The position numbers and the translations under genes are program-made. A stretch of DNA of 64,000 bases from Tilletiopsis washingtonensis (taxonomy: Eukaryota; Basidiomycota; Exobasidiomycetes; Entylomatales), in assembly GCF_003144115.1 (NCBI RefSeq), contig NW_020312016.1, positions 196,777 to 260,776 on the forward strand, written 5' to 3'. Below are positions 10,461 through 22,206 of the stretch, piece after piece; the first letter of the stretch is position 1; each line of letters opens with the position of its first letter. The notes beneath the pieces were generated by a model. The model had not been told where the DNA came from. It did no database searches and saw nothing but the letters and a program-made list of their open reading frames with translations.

Positions 10461-11271
10461 TCAGTCGCGGGCAGTCTGGCGACGTGCCTTGAGCGGCGAG
10501 TTGGCCCGGGCGACGGCTGTGCAAGGGTCAGCGGGTATGTCTTGCGAAGGCTGCGCAGCGCACTCACCTGCGGACGCAGCGATGCGAGGCACTGCGACGT
10601 CGCTGCCCTTCTGCGCTACATCTGCCTGAACCACCTTCTGAATCTTGGCCGGACGTTCGTGCTCGCGCGCTGAGCATCATCCATCAGCGACAGCCACACG
10701 TCACGCTCATTGGCACGGTCGACTCACCTTCCTCGCGAAGGCGCTTGAGCTCTGCGGCCTCTTCCTTCTCTTCCTGCTCGGTCTCGCGGGCCTGGGCGCC
10801 GCTGCGAACCAAGTAAGGAATGCGTCTGGGCTCATCGTCTTCGCCCTCAAAGAGAAAGTATCCGGCGCCCTGGATGCCTCCGTCCCACTCGCCGTCGAAG
10901 CCGGTGTAGGAATCTTCACCGCCCCAATTGCCGTCCATGATAGGCTCCGCAGTATCTTTGCGGCTACGCTCGTCACAGATAGACTCATTTGCTGCAGCAC
11001 TGCACCCCGTAGCCCAGGTCACCTGGTCGCTTACAGCTCCTCGAGTTATCGCCAGCTTGACTTGGATCTCGTCCCACAACGCCTTGAGACCGTCAGCGGC
11101 CTGCTTGCGCCTGAGGCGCGCCGCATCGAAAGCGGTCGCGGCGTCGATCTCCGCTTGCTGCGTCTTCTCGAATTCCGTCTGTGCGTCGGTGAAGCGCTTG
11201 CCGACCTCGGCGACGTCCTTCAGAACCTGCTCCATGCCCTCGACGTCCATGCAGCCCTGTGCCTCGGGCAT
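10461..11271 (-). CDS. Tandem coiled-coil family, paralogue 6 (233 aa)
   Basis: Exons 10728-11271, 10568-10669 and 10461-10516; introns are phase 1 and lengths sum to 702. The start MPEAQGCMDVEGMEQ follows a leader acceptor; the leader donor GTGAGT is at 11358-11353. The helix (RFTDAQTEFEKTQQAEIDAA, then RRKQAADGLKALWDEIQVKL) is followed by VSDQVTWATGC with the family Trp. The middle is Gly/Asp/Glu-rich rather than Ser-rich (YTGFDGEWDGGIQGAGYF), and the Lys/Glu run EEKEEAAELKRLREE precedes the conserved intron. It has one more 3' exon than most paralogues, ending in the basic KARRQTARD. First gene of the array in transcription order. Function unknown. Confidence 0.74.
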
Positions 11272-12575
11272 CGTGCCTGGCGAGCGACCAGAGAGAATGA
11301 GCAGATGCACGGCCCAAGCGTGGTGGCATGCGCGCAGTGCGCTCGGGCAAAGACTCACCGGTGGGGCTTAAAGAGCGCTGGCAGCTGAACGTGCGGCCGT
11401 GCGGCGTCGAGATGCAAAGCCGACGAGCGCAGAGGAAGGTAAGGCGAGGTGCCGAGACGAGAGGAGGCCGCTGCTGGAAGGAGCTCGACGAAGCTGTGGT
11501 GGTGATGCGACAAGAAGCAGCGGACGAGCGGCTCACAGGACGCTCTGCTGGTGGCGCCGCTCGGGGCGGGCGTGGCTGACCCTGAAGCCCAGCGCGGGCG
11601 CCACAGCGGCGGCACTGCAGCAGTTAGAGTCGAATGACGGCGTTGGGTGCGGGAGCGCAGCAGCAGCAGCGCTCAGAATGCGCTGGCAGCAGAACGGGCT
11701 CGGCTAGGCACAATTTCAGTGTCGAGCCTCCCATGGACAGACCGGGGCAAGCGGCGGGCGCTCGTACGCTGCGAGACGACGGCGCCAAAAGGGGCAACGC
11801 CGCCAATCGCGCACGACGGCCGCGCGTCGGTAAAGCGCTGCCGTGGGAGCACAATACGCGCGCGTCAGGCCACGTGATGAGGGCGGCCCGCATGGCTGTG
11901 CAGCGCTGCCGCTGCATCCGAGTCGCCCTCGGGCCGTTCAGCCGCCGGCCCGGATCGCTTGGCCGCGGCGAAGCTTTGTTTGGGCTGCGGCACTTGAGCA
12001 CGCATGACGGCGCCGGCACCGGCAGAGCGAGAGCGGCAGGCAGCCTGCAGCGATGCAGCGCAGAAGCAGCGGAGGCGCAGCGGCGCGCGGCGGGTGCCTC
12101 TCCATGCGGAGAAGCTCGCCGCTCCTCGCCGTGCCGCGCTCGGCTGCGCTGATGCTGCTGCCGTGCCGCCCACACACGCGACGCGCCGTGACGTCGGATC
12201 CGCCGGCGTCATGGCGCAGCAAGGGTGTCTCGCCTTCGCTCCGCGCTGGGGCACGGCGTTCTCCACCACCACGCAGTAGCACCCAGCGTCAGCGCTGGCC
12301 GTCAAGCGCCGTCTTGGCAGCTGCGGGACATCATCCGCCGCCCCGCCTCCGGGTGGGAGGGGCCCTCGCGGCGAAGTGCCGCTGATAGCGGAGCGAGCGC
12401 TCGCCCGGAGTCTTAGTCCGCCCGCCGATCCATTTCGTGCCTGGCATCTAAGGTGCCGGGCGAGAGTGCGGAGACGTGCCCCCGCCGCATCGTCTTAAAG
12501 ACGCGCTTCTCGCAGCTCGCACCAAGCGCCAGCCCACCTCATCAAGCCCCTCACCTCCTCAAACCTTCGCCCACA
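11272..12575. other. Divergent promoter region between the array and ATH1
   Basis: Leader and promoter of paralogue 6 on the left (to about 11,510). On the right, leader of acid trehalase: a TCCACCACCACGC word at about 12,262 and a C-rich stretch before the ATG. Open frames here are GC-driven and carry no recognisable protein. Confidence 0.5.
11495..11504 (-). promoter_or_regulatory. CACCACCACA element upstream of paralogue 6
   Basis: Minus-strand CACCACCACA about 225 bases before the ATG, about 140 before the leader donor at 11358. Confidence 0.4.
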
Positions 12576-15500
12576 ATGCGCATAGTAGCCGCCTCGCTGC
12601 TGCTGGCGCTGCAGCTATCCCATGCCGGCGCGTCGCCGCTGCTGGCGCTGCGCCAGGACAATGCCACGGCCGTGCTGCCGTCGACGGCCAGCATGGCGCC
12701 CGAGCCGACGGGCAGCACCGTCTCTTCCGCCGCTGCCACGGCGTCGGGCACCGTCTCGAGCTCGTCGGCCTCAGCCACACCTGTGCCCTCGGCGTCCGCC
12801 ACGCCCGTCGTGCCCGAGACGACGGCGGCTTTCAACTGGACGGCCCGTGTGGAGACGTACAACGCGACGGCGTGGGAAGCGCAGCCCTATGTCGCCAACG
12901 GCTACATCGGCGCTCGTCTACCTGCTGCTGGCATGGGCTACTCGGAGAACCTTCCTGCTGCAGATGATCCGGAGCAGGGCGGTCTGGGCTGGCCACGTGA
13001 GTACGCGAAGAAGGGCGCGGCAGTACTCTTGCGGCTGACACCTTCCCCCAGTCTTCGGCCCGCGCACCACGGCCAACATGCTCGCCGGCTTCTACTGCTA
13101 CGTCCCAGTCGATCAGCCTACGATCGGCACCAACTACGAGCGCACGGACCACGAGACGGTCATCAGCCGCCTGCCAATCTGGACGGGCCTGTACGTGACG
13201 CTGAACGAGTCAACCTACTCAGCGCAAACGCCGGCCGAGGACATTTCCGACTACGTGCAGACGTTCTCCTTCCGCAACGGCACCGTGCAGACAAACGTCA
13301 CGTGGTCCGGTGCGCAGCTCTCCTACACGCTGCTCGCCCATCGCAGACGGCCCAGCCTCGGCCTCGTGCGCCTCGACATCTCGGGCCTGCCGCAGGACGC
13401 TGAGGTGACCATCTCGGATGTGCTCGACGGCCGGGGCGCCGCTCGCGTCGAGAACCAACAAGCAGGCGCCGTCAACGCCAGCGAGCTGCCCGCTGCGATC
13501 TACTCGTCGCTCTCGCCGGTCCGCGTGCCGGAGGTGACGGCGTACGAGTTCAGCACGCTTGTGCAGGAGGGCTCGGACGGCAATGCTACGCTCACATCCG
13601 CTGAGCTGCCCGTCTCGGTCAGCGCCATCATCGGCGCCGAGTCAAGCTCCACGAGCACCGCGTCGTACACGCTGCGTGCCGTCAACGGCAGTATCTCGGT
13701 CTGGAAGGCAGTGGGCATTGCCTCGCACGATGCCTTCGACGACCCGCGGGCTCAGGCTCTCAGTGCCGCCAGCCAGGCACGCGAGGCTGGCTGGGACGCG
13801 CTCGTGGCGGAGCACAGTGCCGAGTGGGAGACCATCTGGAACGAGGGCGGCGACATTGAGATCCACCAGCAGTCGCAGGAGGGCGAGGACTTGCAGCGTG
13901 TGGGTGAGTAGCAGCTCGGCGTTCAGGCGAATCAACGAGAGGAGATAGGCGCGTGCTTTTCGGACTACCAAGCGATCCTGGAAGGTCCACGAGCGATACT
14001 GACGCAGTCGTGCACAGCCCGTGCCTCTCTCTTCCACCTGCTTGCAAACGTGCGCGAGGGCTCCGAAGGACGCGGTCTTGGCGACAACGGCATCGCACCG
14101 GCCGGTCTCACCAGTGACGCGTACGCTGGTGAGTGCAGAGCTTCAAACGTGCCTGCGGCCGGAAGCTGACGCTGTTCACGTGTAGGCAGCATCTTCTGGT
14201 AAGTCAAAGACGCACAGGGTTATCTGCACCGCTGTTGCTCACACCTCATCAGGGATGACCAAACGTACATGATTCCGAGCTTGATGACGCTATTCCCCGC
14301 GTTTTCCGAGTCGTCTCTGCTGTTCCGGCAGAGGAACTTCACACAGCTGGAGCGCAATGCGCAGCAGTACAACCGTGAGGGCATCCTGTATCCCTGGATC
14401 ACAGGCCGCAACCCGGCCTGCACCGGCATCGGCCCGTGCTACGACGTGAGTCGCCCAGTCGCCCCGACAACAATGCTCTGGCTAACCGAAAGGCTGCAGT
14501 ACGAGTACCACTACAACAACGGCGTTGTCCTCGCGTACTGGCAGTACTACCAGAGCACCGGCAACCGCACGTTCCTCGAGCAGCTGGCGTGGCCCATCAT
14601 CGGCAACGTGTCCGAGTTCTTCGCGTCGCAGGTCTCCTTCGTCAACGGCTCGTACACTCTGCTAAACGTCACGGTGCGTGGGATAGGCAACGCAGCCCCC
14701 ATCGGCTCGACGCTGACGTGCTGTTCAGGCGCCCGATGAGTTTGCTAACCAGGTCAACAGCGAAGCCTTCACCAATGCGGGCACAGCACGGACCTTCGAG
14801 ATTGCCCTGGAAGCGTCCAGCATCCTGAACTACTCTGTGCCGAGCAACTGGTCGGAGATCGCGCAGAACATGGCCGTGATCAAGACCGAGACGCCGTCCA
14901 ATGACACGCTCGTCGTCGAGTTCGCAGAGTTCAATCAGACAGTCGGTGAGCGGTGCCGAGCCTAACGCGCTCAACAGTCGCTGACGCGCCGTGGCTAGTA
15001 ATCAAGCAGGCGGACGTGGCTCTCCTGACCTACCCGCTGGAGGTATCGCGCGACGTCCGTGAGTGCTGCAGGTCCCGAACCACCTGGGCTGATGCTGACC
15101 TCTGCCGCAGAGCCTGACCCGCTGGCAGACCTCGAGTACTACGCCGGCAAGACGAGCGCTGCCGGCCCGGCGATGACGTACTCCATCTACGGCATCGTCG
15201 CCTCCGCCGTCTCCGAGAGCGGCTGCGAGGCCTACACGCGAACGGAACAGGGCTGGCAGCCGTACGTCCGGACCTACACCCAATTCAGCGAGCAGCAGCA
15301 GGACGTGTACACCGAGGCCTCGCCCTTTAATCCGAGCTACACCTTCCTTACGGGCCACGGCGGCTTCCTGCAGAGCTTCACGCACGGCCTGACGGGCTAC
15401 CGCACGCGCACCAACACCTTCTACCTCGACCCCAGCCTCTTCCCGCAGCTCAGCGACGGCATCACCGTGCGCGGCATGCACTGGCACGGCGCACGCCTCG

Positions 15501-16111
15501 ACGTCAGCGTCGGCGGCTCCAACTCGTCGGTCACGCACGTCAACGGCACCGAGCCCATCACCGTGCAGCTCGCCGAGCGCAACCCGCTGGCGGGCAACTA
15601 CACGCTGGCGCCCGGCGAGACGCTCACCTTCCCGACGCGCCGCACGGATGCCACGCTCACGTCGCCCGGCAACCTTGCCCAGTGCAAGAACGCCACGTCC
15701 GAGCAGGAGTTTGTCAAGGGCCAGTTCCCGTACGGCGCCATCGACGGCTCGAACGCGACGCTCTGGTCGCCGCTCAACGCGTCTACGCCCTCGACGCTGC
15801 TCATCGACCTCGGCGAGCCGTACAACATCAGCTCATTGCACGTGAACTGGGGCCAGTATCCTGCAGAGACGCTCAGCATCCGCACCGGCCTCACGGCTGG
15901 CGGCGAGCTGACCGAGGCGGCCGCAAGCATGCCGGTCAACGTCAGCAGTGCCTTCGACGCCGCCAACGCGCTCGTCATTGACCTGGCCGAGGGCAACCAG
16001 ACGGACGTGACGCTGGCCAGCACGACGGCGGCACGCTTCGTCGCTCTCGAGATCCAGGGCTGCGCCACGGAGGGCCAGCTGCCGACGATTGCCGAGGCCA
16101 TCGTGCGCTGA
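12576..16111 (+). CDS. ATH1: Acid trehalase, GH65, secreted (1013 aa)
   Basis: Hydrolyses extracellular or vacuolar trehalose to glucose. Nine exons: 12576-12996, 13052-13903, 14018-14128, 14186-14198, 14253-14445, 14500-14673, 14729-14945, 14999-15058, 15111-16111 (sum 3042). A signal peptide (MRIVAASLLLALQLSHAGAS) is followed by a Ser/Thr/Pro linker to about residue 85, then the family opening PYVANGYIGARLP. The GSIFWD motif of GH65 trehalases is split by a 13-base exon (residues 462-466). Later come YPWITGRNPAC and TGHGGFLQSF. The C-terminal 150 residues (from CKNATSEQEF; LLIDLGEPYNISSLHVNWG) look like the F5/8 type C-like module of fungal acid trehalases. Many N-glycosylation sequons fit an extracellular or vacuolar enzyme. 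No key break seen. Confidence 0.93.
14186..14198 (+). other. 13-base microexon in ATH1
   Basis: Flanked by a TGTAG acceptor and a GTAAGT donor; encodes the middle of GSIFW, the Trp being completed by the next exon. Skipping it would shift the frame and destroy the GH65 motif, so it must be spliced in. Confidence 0.8.
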
Positions 16112-16999
16112 GCGCGCGCGCGACGCTACTCCGCGCCCTGCCTCCGAAGTCTCCAGCGCTCCAGATGCTCCTTGCTACGCTACGCCCATTCTCCTGCGCA
16201 TCTTACGCGCCGACTCCACTCACATGAAATCGTAATCACTCCATACTGCTGTCCAAGGCGGTGTCGCTCTGTCGCCTTGCGAAGGATGTGCCGCGGCAGC
16301 TCTGCAACGCGTGTCAGGGGTGCAGGCCGCAGCGCGCCCCTGAGCAACGTGCACGCGGCCCCGACGCGCTGCAGCGCACCAGCACGGCTCGCTCTCGCGC
16401 GGCTGGTGACGAGCGGAAAGCGCGGCAGACCAGGAATAGCAGCCCAAGCCGCTCTGCATGCGCAATGTGGCTTGATGATTTGCGATTGCCGCGGCTACTT
16501 CCTCACGGCCAGGGGGGCGTCCGTCGCGGCGTAGGCTGGCGGTAGCGCCACCTGACGAGGTTTCCTCGGGCGTGCTGGTCCCTTCAGGCTGCGAGATCGC
16601 GAGCTCGGTGGGTCGAGTTGAGAGCCACCTGCGGCTCTGCTTCGAGGCTGATGCTCGCCTTGGCTGAAGGCGTGCGCCGCGCGGAGGAAGCGGCTCCGCT
16701 GCGATCTCGCAAGCGGAAGTGCTGCAGGTACGCGGAGGCTCCGCGTTCCAAACTGGGCACAAAGTGGCACCCTCGTTTCTCGCTGCCAGCAAGCGAGATC
16801 TTGGGGTGCTCGGCAGGCCACGAGCGATGCGTGCGAAGTGCATCGCTGCACCCTTCGCTGCGTCACTCGAGAGCGGGCGATATTCGGGAGCACCGGTCTG
16901 CGCAACCACGGCTTGGCTTCACACCCCATCCCCCTCGAAGCCCTTTCAACACGCGACGTGCCCACCTTGAGCTCACGAGCACCCGCTGGTCTCATCATC
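16112..16999. other. Intergenic between ATH1 and the seven-TM gene
   Basis: ATH1 3' flank, then promoter of the next gene. No conserved coding, RNA or repeat seen. Confidence 0.5.
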
Positions 17000-19900
17000 A
17001 TGAGCGGCAGATGTGAGCACATGCTCGCTTGTACCACGCCGGCCGGCGCAGAGCTGACAGCGCCGCGCAGGCTTCAACACGACGGTCTTTCACACGGCCG
17101 TGCGCTGTCCCGACTTCTCGCCTGTCCAGCAGCTCGTGCTCTACGTTCCCGCCGTGTGCTTCTTCGCGCCTTGCGTCCTCCTGTTCGTGTGGTACCGCGC
17201 CAACTTGTACTCCGGCAAGCACAAGATCAGGTGGGCAGTGCCGAGCCTGCCTCGCGGTGAACAGCCGCTGACGCGCCGTGACAGGCGCGCGGCGCTGTGG
17301 TACCTCATCCTCGGCGGCTTGTTCGGTGAGCAGGAGACGTGCGCCATTTCTGCCGCATTCGCTGACTCCTGTGCAGCATTCGTGATCGCAACCCTGGTAC
17401 GCCGGCCGACGACCGTTCCGTGCTGTCTCGCCAGCTGACTCTCGCTCGCGTACAGGACGAACGCTCGCACCTTGATGCATACGTCTCGCGCGCGATTGGT
17501 GCGTCTCTCTCGCAAGGCATGCGGGTGACGTCGTTGACGCTTCCATCCGCAGGCTGGCTCAGCGGCTTTCCCATATCGTTCATCCTCGCGGCTATGTACA
17601 CGCTGTCGCCAGTCAGTGAGCCGATGGCTGCCGATGTGCATCGCTGACCCCAGTCGATAGACGCTGCCGCACTGGTTGGAGACCTCGCTGTTTGGGCTCG
17701 CGTCGAACGTTGGCCTGCTCAACGATCTGGCCGCGCTTCTTGAAGGTGTGTGACCTCGTTGCTTTGCTTGTTTGGGGTGCGCGAAGAGGCTCTGATATCT
17801 GTCCAGTGAAACATCGAGAGGGCAGGCCTACGTTCGCCGACCGTGAAGGAGAGCAGCACACGCTGTCGCTCAACAGGGTCCAGGTGCGCCTCACAGTCTC
17901 TCACGCACGGCACTGCGACTGACGCTCAGTGCAGCTTGCGCTCGGCATCGTCTTTTGCGCTCTCCTCGCTCCGGCTCAAGCGCGTGCCGCCTTTCCCGGC
18001 CTCGTCATCCCAAGTTGGTTGACGTTTCGGAAGCCGCTGCAGCGCGCCCGATCTCCCAGCGTAGAGGCGCCAACTCGCCGGCTCCGTGTTTCGCACCAGG
18101 CCAACAACTCGAGCTCGTCGGACGAGGGCGCTGCAGCGCTGAGAAGAGACAGCGTCCAGCCTGGAGAAGCGCAGAGCGACACGTCGGACGCCGCTGCCTC
18201 GCAGCTCGAGCCTTCTGTTGGGTGCATGCGCGCGTGCGCAGCAGCTTCGCTCAGCGCCACGACGCTCTTCGTCATCGTCTCCATCATGCTCCTCATTCGC
18301 TCCACCGGCTTCGCCGTGCAGTTCGCGGCGAGCATGCTCAACGCGCTTGGCTTCTTGTTGCTGTGTGGCGCGTGCTACCTCGATGCGGTGCGAGTGAGGC
18401 CGACCGAAGCGCCCATGGATCTCGAGGCTCTGCCGCGCCAGCACTCAGCCGACCCGTTCAAGCGCTCGCCGATCCGGACTGTTGCGAGTGCCTCGACGCT
18501 TCGCTCGCGCACGGCGTCGCCTCGATCATCGGGCACCGAATCGCCCGCCGTATCTCGCATCGATCGAGCTGCGTACTTGCTTCACGGCACCGCCGCCAAG
18601 CAGCACCGGCCACTCAGCGAGAGTCCGCCGCCGGAAGGGCTGCCAGAGTCGCCGACGACTCAGCGCGCGGGGCTCTACGCCGCCTCGCTCGCGGGCGACA
18701 AGCGCCTTGCGCCCGAGCTGGTATTGCCGCCGCTGCGCCGAGCCGTTTCAACGCCGCTGCGTGGGAGCCTCTACGAGAAGCCAAAGACTGGCACGGGTCC
18801 CTACAGCTTCCTCGATGTCAAGACGGCCGACTTTGGTCGCACGCGCACCTCGTCGAAGAACTCGAATGTCTCGGCTGGCGCAGTCTCGCTGCTGCGCCTG
18901 CGTCGCTCCATCGCGCAACTGGGCACGGTCTTCCGCAGCCACGCTGCCATGCCTTCTTCGCCCACCGAGTGCCACGCGGCCATCGACGAGGCGCACTCGG
19001 CGGCGTACTCATCGCAGTCGCTGCTGCGCTCCGTCGACACATGCAGCAGCACGGCGCACCGACAGGACAGCACGCGCTCGGCGTCGACTGCGGCGAGCTG
19101 GGAGCGCTTCTCGTGGCGCGAAGACTCGATGTCGTGCAAGCGCGACTCGTGCATGCCCTGGGCCGACGCCGCCGACCGGATGCGGGAGCTGCCCGTGCGC
19201 GCAGTGTCGGCGAGCGACGAGCACGGCCACCACGCATGGCGCCTGTCGGCGATCAGTGACGCAACGTTCCCGGCGAGGATCGGCGGCGCGCTGGAGCTGG
19301 ACGTGGGCGACATCCCCGACGTCGACACGCCGGTGCGCCAGGACGAGTCGGCGCCCGCGGGCTACTTCCCCGAACGATCGCCGCTCGAGAGCACGGGCGT
19401 CGCAGCAGCGACACAGCCGCAGACCGACCGCTCGTCGTCGCAGAGATGGCGCTCGGAGCGTCGCCCTTCGACGCCGCTGGCGCTCGACGTCTTCCATTCC
19501 ACCGCCCGGTCGCCGAAGAGCCACACGCGGTCGGCCTCGCTCGGGCACCTCGACGATCTTGCATTGAGCATGAGCGATGCAGTCTTCGCAGTCGAGCCTC
19601 TTGCGATCCCATCGGCGGCGATGACCCGCAGCCGCGACGCCGTCTCTTCCTGGTCGGAGACTATCCCGCATCATCCGCTCCGCATTCCCCCGTCGCCGAA
19701 ACGCAAGCCCGTCCCGGCGTACCTGGATCTTCCGCTGCGCAGTCTCTCGCCTCCGTGGATGCTGCCGGGTCAGAACGCGGACCGCCCGCACTTCGCCGCG
19801 CCTATCGCCTCGGCGCCCCCGACGGGCAGCTCCATCATGCAGCAGCGGCAGCATCTGCCAGCGCTCGTCGCGCCGAGCCCCACTCGCCCCCACGCGCACA

Positions 19901-20079
19901 AACTCGTCGTCGAGCACGATGGCAGCGCCGCAGAGCCGGAGCAGCAGCCGAGCCGCCTCGCAAGCCCGCGTCGCACGACGTGCCTCTCGCGCTCCTCGTG
20001 CGAAGAGGATGCGCATGCCTATCGCACGGCTGCGCTCCTCTTTGGCGGCCGCAAGCCGAGCGGCCTGGCGAGCTCGTGA
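17000..20079 (+). CDS. Seven-TM receptor-like membrane protein with long disordered tail (865 aa)
   Basis: Nine exons: 17000-17012, 17071-17230, 17285-17325, 17377-17396, 17456-17498, 17553-17611, 17661-17745, 17857-17883, 17930-20079 (sum 2598). After a short N-terminus with an NTT sequon come hydrophobic segments: LVLYVPAVCFFAPCVLLFVW, ALWYLILGGLFAFVIATL, WLSGFPISFILAAMYTL, a weak fourth near LFGLASNVGLLNDL, LALGIVFCALLAPAQ, LSATTLFVIVSIMLLI and LNALGFLLLCGACYL. A Ser-rich loop of about 70 residues separates segments five and six, and a tail of about 550 Ser/Pro/Arg-rich residues follows. This is GPCR topology, but I recognise no receptor class. The 27-base exon at 17857 was chosen because it is the acceptor choice that best keeps frame; that junction is the least certain. 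Confidence 0.62.
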
Positions 20080-20207
20080 ACACAGATGCCTCTAGACCGT
20101 CGTGTACCTTCCTGCTGTTGCCAGAGCTCCCGTCACCGTTCCGCGTCCTGTCATGTGCCTCTGCTTGCTTGCAATCAATGCTGCCGAGATGCTGCACTTG
20201 CGATGCA

Positions 20208-22206
20208 TCACGTGAGGATCCAGCTTGCGTTCTGGTACCACGTGAGCAGCGGGTTGGTGCCGTCGCGCAGGCGCGTCGCATTCGTGTCGGCGTAGCGGCT
20301 GAGAAACTCGGCGTGCGAGCAGACGACGCTGTGCTCGCGCCGGTGCTGTGCCGAGTACGGGTTGCGCGCCGGTGCCGAGAAGAAGTGCGGCTCGAGGCGC
20401 GCAGTCGGCTTGCTGCCCTTGCGGGCGGAAGGAGAGGCGCGTCTTGATGCCTTCAGCGCCGAGGGCGCAGCCATGACGCGCGCATACACCTCGCGCAGCA
20501 GCTCGAAGTTCGTCGGGAAGAAGATGTCGAAGAAGCCCTGCAGCACGCGGTACGTCGTCACCGGCACCATGGTGCCCTCGAGGCGCGTCTGAACGACAGG
20601 AGCGTCGACGCCCTTGACCGCATCGGGCAGCGCGTGGAAGTCGGATGCGACGAGGCGGTGCTGCGGGAAGTGCGCACGCAGCACGTCGAGCATCTGCAGC
20701 TGGCCCGTCGGGATGTAGTGCGGCGGCGTGAGGTTGGGGTAGAAGGGCATGTGTGCCTCGAGCATCCGCCACACGGCGCGTGGCAGAAGACGCATGAGCC
20801 GCGGTGCGGACAGCGGCCAGCTGCTGCCCGTCGCGGCGGCCGTGAGAGCGAGGTAGCGCGCAATGAGCGGGTCCGAGACGCGCTCCCACAGCTCGTGCAT
20901 GTCGCCCGTCGAGTCGATCGACACGACTGCCTGATACGGCTCGAGCGTGGCAGTGCTGTAGCGCACGACGTCGTGCGTGAGGTTGTCCTGCGCAGCGTGT
21001 GAGCAAGCGTGCGTGGCTCACCTCTGCGCGCAACTCACCAGCACCTCCAACGCGAGCACAAAGCACGGCTCCGCCACGTCCTCGTCCCACTCGAGGAAGC
21101 TGCGGTTCTTCACCACGACGCGCTCCGCGTGCTCGCGCAGTCGCCGGCGCTGCTGCGTCGCCAGGCGCTCGCTGATCTCGACGATGACGTAGCGAGTACG
21201 CGCGTAGATCTCCGGCTCGCTCTCGCGCAGGTAGCCGAGGACATCGGCGGCCAGAGCGCCTGAACCGGCGCCGAGCTCGTAGATGACGAGGTCGTCGTAC
21301 GGGTATAGGTTCAGCTTGTACTCGGCGCAGAGGTAGCGGGCGATGGCATGGGCGTAGTGCGGCTGCAGAGGGCATGTCAGAAGGCCCCACGGAGTACGTC
21401 ATCGCGGCACGCACCTTGAACAGCTCTGTCGGCGTGTGCCAGACCTGCCGAGCGGCCATGGCCCGCACATCCTCCTCGTGCTTCATCGCCTGTTCAGCTC
21501 CCACGCCCACCGTAGCGGCATGCTGCTGCGCCTCGACCATCTCCCGCCCGCGCCGCTGCGCCTCCTCGAGCGCCTCGGCACTACCCGGTCGTGGCCGCGG
21601 TCGTGACGCAGCTGCGCTAGGCTTCGGTGCCGGCGTAGGAGCAGCAGAGCTAGGCAGCGGCGGCAGCGTGGCCTCGAAGGCGTCGTAGCGCTGCTGCACA
21701 GCCGCAGCAAAGGCACGCTCGTTGGAGAAGCCGGTGAAGTCGAAGCCGCTGCCGAGCGGCGGGAGCGGGGCGCCGTCGGGCCCCTCAAGCGCGCTGCTCG
21801 TGCTGGCGACCATGTCGGGCAGCAGCACCGCATGGCGCGAGAAGTAGCCGTAGTGCGGATTGTAGAGGGAGTCGTGGATGAAGTCGCGGGCGAGCATGCG
21901 CACGCTGCGCGGCCGCTCGGGCGACGCCTGCAGCGCGGCGGCATCGACGAGCGGCAGCTCATAGTGCTCGGCGGCGGGCAGCGGCGTGAAGGGGTCGACG
22001 TTGTACTGCGCGCGATGCCGTCCCCAACTGGCGTCCTCGTCGCTCTGCTTTGGCCGCGGCGGCGTGCTGCTGCCGGACGCCTTGCTGCTGCTGGCGCGGC
22101 AGCGCGACGGCGCTGCGGCCGCTCGCGCGGAAGAAGAGGCAGCCGCGAGCGCCGCGATGCGCAGCGCACTCGGCAGCTGTGCGCGAGGCAGGAGCGGCAG
22201 GGCCAT
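20208..22206 (-). CDS. NDUFAF7: NDUFAF7/MidA-family mitochondrial methyltransferase (631 aa)
   Basis: Family members are SAM-dependent protein-arginine methyltransferases needed for complex I assembly. Exons 21415-22206, 21039-21362 and 20208-20987 (sum 1896). The start chosen gives an Ala/Ser/Arg-rich mitochondrial presequence (MALPLLPRAQLPSALRI). The family hallmark ARDFIHDSLYNPHYGYFSR follows, then after a Pro/Ala-rich insertion the SAM-binding ELGAGSG (residues 293-299) and the acidic VIVEIS strand. The C-terminal half carries NLTPPHYIPTGQLQMLDVL and FFDIFFPTNFELLREVY. It is longer than animal homologues because of the insertion and tail. An upstream in-frame ATG exists but would bury the presequence. 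Tail to tail with the seven-TM gene (128-base gap). Confidence 0.85.

Noticed and set aside
1-11600. Array as a mating-type or known effector cluster
   Set aside because: No homeodomain, pheromone or receptor motifs and no signal peptides; mating-type or secreted effector identity is not supported.
16220-16909. Minus-strand open frame of 229 codons between ATH1 and the seven-TM gene
   Set aside because: No domain, Arg/Ala-rich, and no neighbouring exons with good splice sites.
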